Positions 41,920 through 53,024 of a stretch of 64,000 nucleotides of DNA are shown in pieces. Both the position numbers and the translations under genes were made by a program. The first letter of the stretch is position 1. Each line of letters begins with the position of its first letter. A model generated the notes under the pieces. That model worked only from the letters and a program-made list of their open reading frames with translations. It searched no databases and was not told where the DNA came from. Source of the DNA: Pelomyxa schiedti (Eukaryota > Evosea > Pelobiontida > Pelomyxidae); NCBI GenBank assembly GCA_020536535.1, contig JAHLWZ010000253.1, forward strand, positions 101,154 to 165,153. The letters run 5' to 3'.

Positions 41920-44900
41920 ATGCGAGGGATGAACAACGGCGTTGTGGGCTGGGGAGACCCGGGCGACCCAAACCCAGGAGGCTCCGCAAGTGCTACCGCG
42001 CCTTCTTCTGCTGCCGCCGAGGCGGCGTTCCGTAGCCCCTGGGGCGCCGCGCCGCCTTCACGCCCAGGCGGCGCCTCTCCCCCTGGCTTCCCCACTTCAT
42101 TTCCCCCTGGGCCGCCACCCTTCGGCCCCGCGACGCCGCCGCTGGTCGGAGGCGGAGGCGGCGGCGGTGGCGGCGCAGGGAACTACTGCCAACCGCAGCA
42201 GCACTACACACCAACACCGTCTCCGTCACCGTCACCGTCACCGTCACCGTCGCAGCAGCCGCCGCAGCCCTTCTGGAATGCCAACAACACACCCAGTACC
42301 CCTCAGTTTCAATACCAGCCCGGAGGCCTCGGCGGCGGGCCGCTGGGATTTCGCGATGGCGCGAACTTTGCCCGCGCCGACCAGGCTGCGGCTGCTGGAC
42401 CCTGGGGGGGGATCCCCCCGCAGAGGGACAGCCCCCCCTACACCTCCTCGCCGCCGCCGCCGCACATGGGCCCCTTCGCCCCTCCGCCGATGCCAGTGGA
42501 AGACCACTCTTCGCCTCCTCCTTCTTCAATGCTCTGGGGAGACGCCAGCCAACCGATTTCTGGGAACCTGCCGTATCCTTCACATTCACATTCACAGCCG
42601 CCGCCCACTTCGCCGAACTATCCCCCCTCTGCTTATTCTTCGCCACCGCCTTTCCAATTTCACAACAACACGCGGCCGCCGCCGCCACCAAACATTGGAC
42701 TCATCCAGAGTGTGTCCGTCACATCACCATGTATATCTAATCCCTCAAAACACGTACTGTTCAAAATCACAACTGTATACTCACTAACCTCTGGGCCCAC
42801 TTCACCACCTCTTATGCACGACGTTTTCCACCGGTACAAGTATGTAACCAGCGCCTCACGGTCCAAGTAATTCACATGCACATAGTGATTTTGCTAAGCT
42901 TGACACAGAACTGAACTTTAAAAATCTGCCCCCAAAATGTTTCTTCCCATTCTTTGCTTCCCGTTTTCTAATTCAATCCTTTCCTCAAACAGCTTGGATC
43001 CGTAAGCTGTCTTCTACAAAGAACTAATTCCTAATGACCAACTTAAGAATACTACGACAAAGCTTTTCTTGACGACCGGTGTAGTAAATTGAACACATAT
43101 GTCACTCAAGTGCTTATAAGGCTGAAAGAGCCAACCTCCCATGATGTTCAGAGAAATAAGTTTATTAGATTTCTCTTGGAGGGTGAAGTAAGGCTTCACC
43201 ACAAATCATCAAATGTCTTACTTAGTATAGAACGTATCTGGTATGTCAGCTCTTCAGCCTCAATCTTCGACAATGGGCTATGCCCTCTATGTATTAAACG
43301 AAACATATCAACAGCAAGTGGTTGGAGATAAAAGAAAAGAACTTGATGACTACAAATTTTTGATGGATGTACTTGATGAATGGAATTTGAAGACTGAACA
43401 TTGGCTTTGGAACAAATTCGTGATAGGAGTTTTTGGAATTACCTCCGCAGGAAAGAGCGCATTCATCAACCACATCTTTACAATTCCTGTCACGCGGTCT
43501 AGCGTACGTTTTCAGACCCACAATTTGAACTTAGATGCAATGATAGATTGGTCATTGTGACACAAAATTTACAATCCTAGAAACTGTTTCAGAGCTGGAA
43601 TTTCAGCAGTTATGTGACTGTCCATATGCTGATCTTCCCTTCACTCAAGAACAACTTATGCACCCGCTTCCGAAGTCTGATCAAGAAATTGCTACTGACA
43701 TAAGGTGCATGTTTGAACGCAAAACCTTGAGTTAACTGTCTAGTAAAGGATGGGGCATGTATTCATGCACTTAGATGCCCCAAAGACTCTCCGAAGGTAT
43801 CGATACCAACTCAGGGAATTCCATGAACACTTGCTGAAGTATGATAACATTCGTACAATCGTCATCAACGAGAAATACCTGTTATCAGACAATCCACGAG
43901 ACATGTAGAACAACATTTTCCTTTCTTTTACTTATGTTTTGGCAAGAGAACTCGCTAGAAGAATCATTGTGATAGATTCTCAAGGGCTAGACCAAGCCAC
44001 TCCAGATCAGATGCACGAACAAATGGACAACTTGCAGTCTCAAATTGCCACAATGCAACTCTTCATTCATGTATGTCATGTGCGAAGAGAGTGACGTTTA
44101 GTACAAACTTCTTGTATAGATGTCCGACTGCACCTTGTTCCTGCTACCTGTTGGGGAAGTGCACAACTGTGCATGGCAGATTAGACTTTTTGAGCTTAGT
44201 GTGCTCTATGCAATTGAAGGAGAAGAATCCGTGTACGTAGATATCATTTTGTCACACGGATATCTTATTTCTTCCTTAGTAAAGCTTTACTCAGTTGCAA
44301 TAGCTCGAATATAGCGGCAGAGCAAGTTGGTGGCTCACATTGGGGACTCGGGAAGTTGATTGACCTTGTGCTATGCCCTCAAGTACACCTAGCTATTGCA
44401 GCGGCAAAAGCGGTGAGGGCCGCAGTTTCAGCCGTCAGCGGTGATTCGCGGGGTGAGACGGATTTCAATGGCGAAGGTCTGAGGGGGAGTTCACATTGGT
44501 CCAATGTTCTATTCGTAATGACCAAACTCGATCAACTTGCAGAGAACTGCCGCAAAACCCACACAAATAAAGCACGCGCAGAGAAAGAGGTAACTTTCTA
44601 CCTACCTTATCAAAATGATCAAAGAAAACAGGCTCACTACGAACTTGGGAGGCTATTTGGGCGCTCCATGATATGCGAACCACCTCCTTTTGGGCAGTGT
44701 TTTACAATCGGGCTGCCGGAACTGCAACGTCCCGATGAAGAGCAAGTTACAGGCCATCTTCACAACCTCAAAGATAGCTTCCTCAACCGGTCGAAAATGG
44801 TAAATTGTGACTTGAAGTCACTCCTCCCTCCTCATTACTAGACGGTGAAAATTCTCAATACAATAATTCATGTGGGCACTCAATACATGCACTCACTACC

Positions 44901-45083
44901 TCACAGAGCTCTTTCATCACACGCCGGGATGAAATTCTACTCCGGCTGTGTAACCAGCTGATGGATGCCTATAACATCTCAAAGTGGTCGCCAAAGTATT
45001 ACAACCAATGGTGGAATGGGGGCGTCAACCGCATCACGGTTTTGCAACAGAACCTCAAGGCCAAAACATACAGTTCAATGTGA
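41920..45083 (+). CDS. Large dynamin-like GTPase with Pro/Gly-rich N-terminus
   Basis: The first exon encodes ~300 residues of Pro/Gly/Ser low complexity (Gly run near 42160, a TCACCG microsatellite near 42221-42256 coding SPSPSP), like WASP-type ligands for SH3 and profilin. Downstream exons carry 'YALYVLNETYQQQVVGDKRK', then a GTPase domain: G1 'VIGVFGITSAGKSAFINHI', G3 'IVIDSQGLDQATP' (DxxG), a hydrophobic strand 'DCTLFLLPVGEVHN', and G4 'NVLFVMTKLDQLAEN' (TKLD), then helical sequence to 'NRITVLQQNLKAKTYSSM'. Size and spacing fit dynamin-superfamily GTPases that act on membranes, but the subfamily is not recognised. About 11 introns; exon edges around 42840-43250 are uncertain. Confidence 0.68.
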
Positions 45084-45287
45084 AATCCAACATAGAATTG
45101 CACCTCTCACCGGTCAAAGGTAAAGAACCCACCCAAAAACGGAGGCCGTTTCAGTCCGTTGATAAATTTCTTCTTTTTGGAGAAGCTTCTACAAAAAAAG
45201 GAACAACAAAAAGGGACTCCGGACGCTTAAAAAAGTAAAAGTAAACAACAAAACAAACAACAAAAAGAACAACCAAGCGTAAAGGAG

Positions 45288-47240
45288 ATGAAGACAACAC
45301 AGAGATTCGGTGGCAGCCCAAAATGCTTCGTGTGCGGCAAACCCGTGTATTACAATGACCAAGTTATGGAAGGTCAAGCAACGCTGCACAAAAATTGCTT
45401 TCGCTGCTTTGTGGTACCTTTTTTTTTTCCTGAGCCGAGAACACAAACTTCGTTTTTTTTTTTTTTTTTTTCTCATTTTTCATTCCCCGCAGTGTTACAA
45501 AAACCTGAATGGAGTTGGAGGAGTATTGTTGAATGAAAGAGTTTACTGCGCTACGCATGGTACTCCTGGTCAAAATACCTCTGCCTCCCTTATCAGGCGC
45601 AGTATAAGCCAGCCCATTAATGTCCCAACCTCTGAAACTACCACTACCTCATCTACCGAAAGCACTTCACCTGGGATCCGTGCTCCAGGATCCCCTCACG
45701 GCAGCAGCCCTCCTACCCCAGGGACATCGCCTCGCCGTTCTGACACGTGGCAGCCACAGACAAATGCTTTGAACAAGGGATATGATCCGCAAAGGAGCGA
45801 AGGCTCTGCTATTGTCCCTGTCTTCCGTACTTCTACATTCGTGTTTAAGAACTGCGCCGCTGGCAAGCGTGCTTTTGAGTTGGCTTATGGCCTCGCTCCA
45901 GCTCTTCCCGGCGAGAGCCCAGCTTTGATTTACTCCCGTGTCAATAACCCGAATAGTGAAATTGTAGAGGAAAGACTCGTTGCATGGGATAAGATGGAAA
46001 AGTCCCTGTTGTTCAGCTCGGGAATGGGTGCTATTTCCAGCACATGTCTCACTTTCCTGAGGCCTGGTGACTCTTTACTCTTCTCTGATCCTGTCTATGG
46101 TGGAACGGAGTTCTTTTTCCGCAGAATGCTACCAGAATTTGGTGTCAAGACCGCGTGTTTTGCTGCAGGGGCTACTGAAGACGAGATGAAAGCCGTCATT
46201 GAAGCCAATGGAATGGGGGCAACACTCAAGATAGTCTATCTAGAGGTATCATTACTAAGCTCTGCGCGTTCCCTAATCCCTCTATAGTCACCTGCCAATC
46301 CCACTATCATGCTTTGTGATATTGAAGCCGGAAGAAAGGTTGCTGATGCCTATGCTCGCAAAGCCTTCAAACCTCTGCTTATTGTTGACAACACTTTCTT
46401 GGGTCCAATTTTCTGCTCTCCGTCTAAGGTATTGCTTCCCCCTTTCATTCGTCAACTTACTCGTGCACAGTTTGGAGCTGATATAATTGTTTACAGTGCT
46501 ACCAAATTCTTTGGTGGACACAGTGACGTTGTAGCCGGAGTTGCTATGGCCACTGATATGTTGATATCTCAAATCAAAGGCACCAGGTCCATCCTAGGAT
46601 CTTGCAGTGATCCAGACACTGCTTGGCTCATTCAACGTTCCCTCGCCACACTGAATCTGCGCATGCAGAAGCAACAAGAAACTGCACAAGAAATTGTGGA
46701 ATTCCTGTTGACATCCCCTAAAGTTGTCTCTGTTTCATATCCGGGATTGGAAGCAATGGGTTCCAGACAAGTAGAGCTTTTCCATAAGCAATGCACAGGC
46801 AGTGGCTCTTTGATTACTTTCAATGTGGAGGGAGGTGAAGCTGAAGCGTTCCGATTCCTAGATTCTCTAGAGAGCATCAAACTCGCAGTCAGCCTTGGCG
46901 GAGTCGGTGTGGAACCTCCCTCTTAATTCTTTTTGTAGCTTTTTCTTCATTTCTTTCCCCCTTCCCCCCTTTCATTTGTTTTGTTTTTCTTTCCCTGGGC
47001 TTCCTCCCTCCTTTTTTTTTTCTTTTTTCTTCAGAGTCTTTGATTGAGCACCCCTACACGATGACGCACTCGGGTATTGTCCCCCGTTCGACTTGGCTAC
47101 TTCCTAATCCTTTTTCAGATATGACCACAGAAGAGAAGCTGCATGCTGGGATTACCCCCTCGATGATAAGGATGAGCGTCGGCCTTGAGGACCCTGAGGA
47201 CATCATCGCCGACCTCACAGTTGCCCTCAGTGTTCTGTAG
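45288..47240 (+). CDS. LIM domain fused to Cys/Met-metabolism PLP enzyme (cystathionine gamma-synthase/lyase family)
   Basis: Five exons (45288-45413, 45493-46245, 46288-46428, 46471-46906, 47035-47240) give about 553 residues. Residues ~12-65 form a complete LIM double zinc finger: '[14 protein letters not shown]', '[14 protein letters not shown]', 'ERVYCATH'. A Ser/Thr/Pro linker leads, inside one uninterrupted exon, to the PLP enzyme: '[14 protein letters not shown]', '[16 protein letters not shown]', '[13 protein letters not shown]', '[11 protein letters not shown]', '[11 protein letters not shown]', '[11 protein letters not shown]', '[17 protein letters not shown]' with the PLP-binding Lys, ending '[19 protein letters not shown]'. 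The position that is Cys in methionine gamma-lyases reads Gly here (YGGT), so cystathionine synthase/lyase-like chemistry is more likely. The enzyme part resembles a bacterial subgroup. Confidence 0.9.
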
Positions 47241-47520
47241 ATAGGTGCGTTCTGTTAGAGTAAAGAAAAAAGGGAAAAAAATAATTCTTCGTTTGTCGAA
47301 AGTAAACCACCGTCTTTTTCTTCTTCGTAGTTTTCTGGTCGCAGTGTTGGTGTTCAACACACCTCAGGGATGGTTTTTCTGATTGAGTATATCAAATTGG
47401 CTCTTTTTTCGCAGTTGGGTTTCTAAATGTTTTTTATTTCGTTCATTTTCCAATTTTTTTCTTCCCCCGAGGCCTCGGTGTCGCGTTTGTGGTTCGTGGT
47501 TGAGTGTTTGGTTTTTAAAG

Positions 47521-50500
47521 ATGTCGGACCCAGCTCATTCCCTTGAGGCGAAGAAACCGCCGGAGCAACCGCCGCAGCCACTATCAGCCCCGTCATCACA
47601 GCAGCAACAGCAACAGCAACCTGCTGTAGACACCAACAAGTTAGCCGAGTCGCGGCCCCAAGCGACCGCCGTGCCCGCGACGGAGCCGAAAGACGACGCC
47701 GCGGCGTCCCAAACAAAGAAACCCACCACAACCACAACCACAACCACCCCCACCCCCACCATCACCGCTACACCCCCAGTGCCATCACCGGCAACTGCAA
47801 CGACGACGACGCCGCCACCGCCACCGCCACCACAACAACAACCGCAACCACCAACAGCTGCACCAACACCAACTCCAACTCCAACGCCAAAGGCAACCCC
47901 AGCAAGCGATGATGTGCGGGGGCAAGACGCTCCCGCAAAAGTAGCCGCAGTGGAAACTACTGCGGCACAAACAAGTGCCACGCTGCCACCCACACCGGCC
48001 CCAACAACAACAGCAACAACCACACCCGCGCCTGCACCACCCCCCGCTTCTACTCCTGCGCCCCCACAGCAGCAGCAGCAACAAGCGACCGCGGTGCATG
48101 TGCTCCCTGTCACACCACCCGCTTCGCCTTCAACTGCAACTGCAACTCCCATAAGTACACTCAACCAAACTCAAACTTCAACTTCCCCTACCACTGCAGC
48201 TGCCCCCACCGCAACTCCAAATCCAACTGCAACACCCACACCAACACCCAATGCAAGCCCAACTCCCACAATTGCGGCAGCTACTGTGTCGGCAGCGGCG
48301 ACCACCACGGCGTCTTCTAGCTCTGCAGCTTCTTCTACAACAAAAGTGCTTCCAACAACACCCCCTATTCCCGACGACGACGACGACTTGGCTGCTCTGG
48401 CTGCACATTTCGACCGCATCGCTCTCAAGAAGTCTGTAGAACGAGACTCCAATTCGCAGGCACAGGTACCTGTTACTGGAGTGGCAGAAAACATGGAACC
48501 TGAACCTCAGAGCGGTAACATTGAGTACAAATTAAAACTCATTGATCCCACCCCACTTCGTTTTGAGCACCTAGTGACACAATTGAAGGTGATGATCCTT
48601 CTTTCTCTCATACATCTTACTTACTTGCAATTGCCTTCTGTAGTGGCGCCTTGGTGAAGGAAATGGAGAGGCTATATACGAAATTGGTGTGGAGGATAAT
48701 GGTGTTCCTGCTGGTTTGTCAGAGGGAAATATGGACAAGTCGCTTGCAACATTAAAGCGAATGACTGAGGAACTTCATGCAGATATGACCATTTTGAGAA
48801 AGAGAGAAGGTGTTTCTGGTCAGGTAATTACCTGTTCCTTGTTCTTCTAGATAACTTTTGTAGGTAGCTGAGGTCCTTGTACGTCAATTCAACAATGTTG
48901 ACTGCCTGGAAATACGAGTTGCGGTTGTGGGTAATGTAGATAGCGGAAAAAGCACACTTCTGGGTGTACTCTCTCGTGGCACATTGGATAATGGTCGTGG
49001 TCTTGCAAGGCTTAACATTTTTAGAGTAGAACCCAAATCAAACCAACACAATCTTACTAGTGCACAGCACAAACACGAGATAGAAACCGGTCGCACATCC
49101 AGCATTGGGCATGAGGTCCTTGGTTTTGACAGTAAGGGTGAGGTGTGCTTTCGAAACAAGGAAAGCCATAAATAAACAATTATAGTGTGTGAACTATGGA
49201 AAAGCACATGGAAGTCAGCCATCACATAGTGACATCTGCAAGCAATCGTGCAAGGTTATTAATTTCATTGATCTCGCTGGTCATGAAAAATATCTGCGTA
49301 CAACTTTGTTTGGGTTTGCACTTCTCTTTTTTTTTGGCAATAGTAATAGGAATTCCCCTAAGCTTGACTGGTCACGCACCTGATTTTGCTATGCTTACTA
49401 TTGGCTCCAACATGGGTGTAATTGGAATGACCAAGGTCGCAAGTTTTTCGTTCGATTGGATCCAATTCTCCTTTAGGAGCATCTTGGAATAGCTCTAGCC
49501 TTGAGAGTACCAGTGTTCATTGTTGTCACCAAGATAGACATGTGCCCGGAAAACGTAATGAATGAAACTCTGACGCAGATTAAAAAAATTCTCAAATCCC
49601 CTGGTGCTAGGAAGATTCCTTTTGGTAGGATTGCTTTTCTCCTCTTTTTTTTTAATTAAATGCCTTGCCCAGTGGTAAAAACAAAGGATGACATTATTGT
49701 CTGTGCTCGCAACTTCCTTTCTGAGAGGTACCTAATCCTAATGTACTTACTTTGCCTTTTAACTTGCTTGCCTCAGGATAGCCCCAATTTTTTGTGTCAG
49801 TAATGGTACCACCTCTTTTTATTCGATGTTGTGCTCATAATTTCACAGTAACTGGTGTTAGCCTTGATCTCCTACGAATGTTCCTTAACTTACTGCCTGC
49901 GAGTAGGGATTGGGAGAAACTTGGTATCCTTTTCAAATTTTAATGGGAAAAAACCAACTTTATTAGCCCAGGAGCCTCTAGAGTTTCATATTGATGCAGA
50001 CTGGGCCGTTACTGGAGTTGGGACAGTTGCATCTGGGACCCTCCTCAAGGGAAGCTTAGAGTGCACTGACAAGGTACTGTTGGGTCCAGATCAGTTTGGA
50101 AATTTCAATCCTATTCTCATCAAGAGGTAGACATATTTTTTTCCTTCACACAGTCTAAAACTTCTAGCATTCATACAAAGAGAATGGCTGTGAAACAAGT
50201 CAAAGCTGGACAAACAGCATCTGTTGCTATTAAAAAACTTCTCCGTAAGGATGTCCGAAAAGGAATGGTCATCGTTCCATTTGATTCACACCCTACCTCT
50301 TGCGTTGAGTTTGAAGCTGATATTTTGGTGCTGTACCATGCAACTACGATCGCCCTTAATTATGAAGCTGTTATCCACTGCAATGCCATCAAACAATGTG
50401 CCAGGATTGTCAGGATGGTGGACTCTGCCGTTCTTCGAACAGGAGACAGATGCAAGGTTATCTTTAGGTAAATTATGTTTGCATTGGTTGTTTTCTACCT

Positions 50501-51479
50501 CTGCCGTAGATTTTTGTATTGGCCAGAATTTTTATCGGCCGGCTCCAGGCTTATCTTCCGGGAAGGTCATGCAAAGGTTTGTCCTCCATCGAAGCAATTC
50601 TAGAGCACTTACATTACGTAAAAGGGTATTGGGAGAGTTGTCTCAGTCATTCCGTACCACGGGTATTTAGATTTAAAATATCAAGCACAACACTGAACTT
50701 TCTTCACAGAGGGCAACAATTAGACCACAAAAGCAAAAAGTTGGGACCACAAACGGAAAAAACAGCCACCACGACTGCTACGACTGCCACCCCGAGCCCC
50801 ACTAGCACCACAACAACCCCCACCTCCACGGCGACTACGAAGTCAGACAACCCAGGTTCCACCCACCATTGCTTTTATTTTATCGGAGGTAACGAATTAC
50901 CACAATGCAGGAAAGAAACCCACTCCAGGCACTGGAGCACGACCCCCTGCAGCCAAGCCAGACCCCACTAAGCCTACTGGAGGTACCACCCACTTATTTT
51001 TCCATGTTTTACTTTAACCGAAATTCCACCCAGCAAAACCAGCACCTTCAAAGCCCGGGCCAAGGCCAGGAACAGGAGCCCCAACAACCCCCAAGAAACC
51101 CACACTGCCCACTTCACAGCCAACAGGCTCAACCAAAACACGAGCAACAGAACCCCCCAAAACAGCCACTGGGGCAGCAGCCACAAAGCCAGCACCGGCA
51201 AAGAAACCAGAACCAAAAACAACAACAACAACTCCGGCGTCAACAGCAACTCCCACAACCACAACAGCAGTAACAGCAACCTCAGCATCACCAACACCAA
51301 CAGCAGCCCCCAGTGAAACCACCAAGGCAGTAAAGAAGTCGGAAACAGGCGTTAGCGTTGTTGCTTCAGATAACAAGTCGACAGCCGAGAAAAGCGTGAT
51401 ACCACCAAAAGCAGCCGACACCAGTTCAGAAACAAAACCAAAGTCCACAGCTCCAACAACCACAGCATCATCCAGTTAA
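47521..51479 (+). CDS. GTPBP1: GTPBP1-like translational GTPase
   Basis: Eukaryotic GTPBP1/2 family, EF-Tu-like GTPases acting on ribosome rescue and RNA turnover. The first exon encodes ~330 residues rich in Thr, Pro, Ala and Gln, ending in acidic '[20 protein letters not shown]'. Then '[20 protein letters not shown]' and the GTPase: G1 '[20 protein letters not shown]', '[14 protein letters not shown]', '[20 protein letters not shown]', G3 '[19 protein letters not shown]', '[20 protein letters not shown]', G4 '[15 protein letters not shown]'. Domains 2 and 3 follow ('[20 protein letters not shown]', '[20 protein letters not shown]', '[17 protein letters not shown]'). A Lys/Pro/Thr-rich tail of ~200 residues closes the protein. 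The motif string is almost identical to animal GTPBP1. About 13 introns. Confidence 0.92.
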
Positions 51480-51567
51480 CACAGAGATAAAGTTGGGGAA
51501 GTTTCTAAACTCTTTTTGCACATGTCATGTACTTTTTTTTGCCACGTGTGAAAAATTTGCTTTATCG

Positions 51568-52801
51568 TCACACTCTGAGTGGGGCTGGTAGGGGTTTGTC
51601 AAAAGCCAATTCAATAAGACTCTGGAGCAGAAATAGGGGTAGCCGACCCACTGTTGGGTTCTTTTTCCAGTACAGAATCTGCGATTCAGTTGGGATAACA
51701 AGAAAAGAAGGGTAAGGTACCATGTATAATACAATCTTGTGTTTGTTGGCTTCTGTTAGTAGACCTTCGAGGCTAAGAGATGCCACTTCTTGAGAGAGCG
51801 GATTATTCCATACTGCATAAAAAGGGCGATTAGAGAGCACTCCAGAGAAATTGGCACGCGTTCTCTTACTTGCAAAGGCAGATAACTGAGGCATGGAGCC
51901 AATGGTTAGTAAAGGAATTTTTGTGATCTTGTTCCCGTTGACTAGGAAATATTAGTCAGGAGTCCACACTGACAGTGCATACAACAAATTGTCCTGAGTA
52001 ACCTCATAGAGCTTATCCACCTCGGAATCTGTGTAAGTCTATTATCAGACACTACAGTAGGATTCTATAAGGAACAAGATTAACAACAAAGGGAAGGGTA
52101 CTTCGCAAGTCTTGGAGTGACCTCAGGTGTATCAATTCTTCCGGAATTGCAGTCAACATATTTACAGAAACTAATATACAGTTAAGTGACAATTCCGAGA
52201 AGAATGCATACGATGTAGGCGCCGGAGTGAGGTTAGGCAACTGATTCCAGATGGGAGACACGTAAGTTTGTTATTAAACACTGTTAGAAATCGGTTTGGA
52301 GGGGAAAAATGGGTATGGGTGGTACAATTCAGGTCACGCAAAGCAGTCATTTTACTGATATCTGGAGGAATGCTAGATATCTGATTGAGAGACACTAATT
52401 GGGGATCAGTGTGAGATCAAATAAAAGTTAGTAGGGGACAACAATTCATGCTCCTAAGTTGAAGCCCAAACAGCTCTTTGGGGAGGATAGTAATTTTGTT
52501 GAAGGATACTGCTTCTTTGTTACTGGAAGCTAAAGTGAAAATAATGACAAAAGAAGCATACAGTCCAACTGAGTCAGTCTCAATTGGCCAATCCCACCAG
52601 GTATTCTTGTCACTCCCCTCCCTTTAACTAAGTTGTACAATCATATAGTGAGCCAAAAAGAAGTGGAGGAAGGGAGTGAGAACAGGAAAACCTACGCTGT
52701 AGTATAGTGTTACAAACAGACCCATAATGCTGTTCTATGAGCATGGACCCTATACACCGCTGGAGAGCCTCGTCTCCATCAGAATCTGGAGGGAGTCGCA
52801 T
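51568..52801 (-). CDS. Leucine-rich repeat protein
   Basis: Starts at ATG 52801 ('MRLPPDSDGDEALQRCIG') and continues with LRR units: 'NKITILPKELFGLQLRS', 'LNQISSIPPDISKMTALRDL', 'FNNKLTCLPSGISCLTSLRR', 'VNMLTAIPEELIHLRSLQDL', each with the LxxLxLxxNxLxxLP pattern. The C-terminal region is Pro-rich near the end ('TVGRLPLFLLQSLIELAFD', 'KPLPAPLRV') and may be a SOCS-box-like helix pair as in some LRR adaptors, though this is weak. Introns fall inside repeats, one of them 42 nt and in frame (near 51680-51722). Partner unknown. Confidence 0.68.
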
Positions 52802-53024
52802 GAAATAAGTTTGCGTTGTTTTAATTTTTGGAAATTTCTTTTCTGAGTGATCGTTCAAAGGACACTGCCGAAATGTCGATAACGCTCGGTACGATCCGGG
52901 GTCACATGCCAAACAAACCAAATGTCATTTTGTCGTGTTGTGTGTTCATGTCTGCCTCGCTTGGTCTCACTATATTTTTTTTTATTTACCGCACGATTGT
53001 TTGCACGTAACACCCCTTTGAATA

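Noticed and set aside
45288-47240. Naming the LIM-fused enzyme a methionine gamma-lyase
   Set aside because: The diagnostic Cys of methionine gamma-lyases is Gly here (YGGT), so only the broader family is claimed.
47535-48494. Long Cys/Val/Gly-rich minus-strand ORFs
   Set aside because: Antisense of the Thr/Pro/Ala-rich N-terminus of the GTPBP1-like gene.
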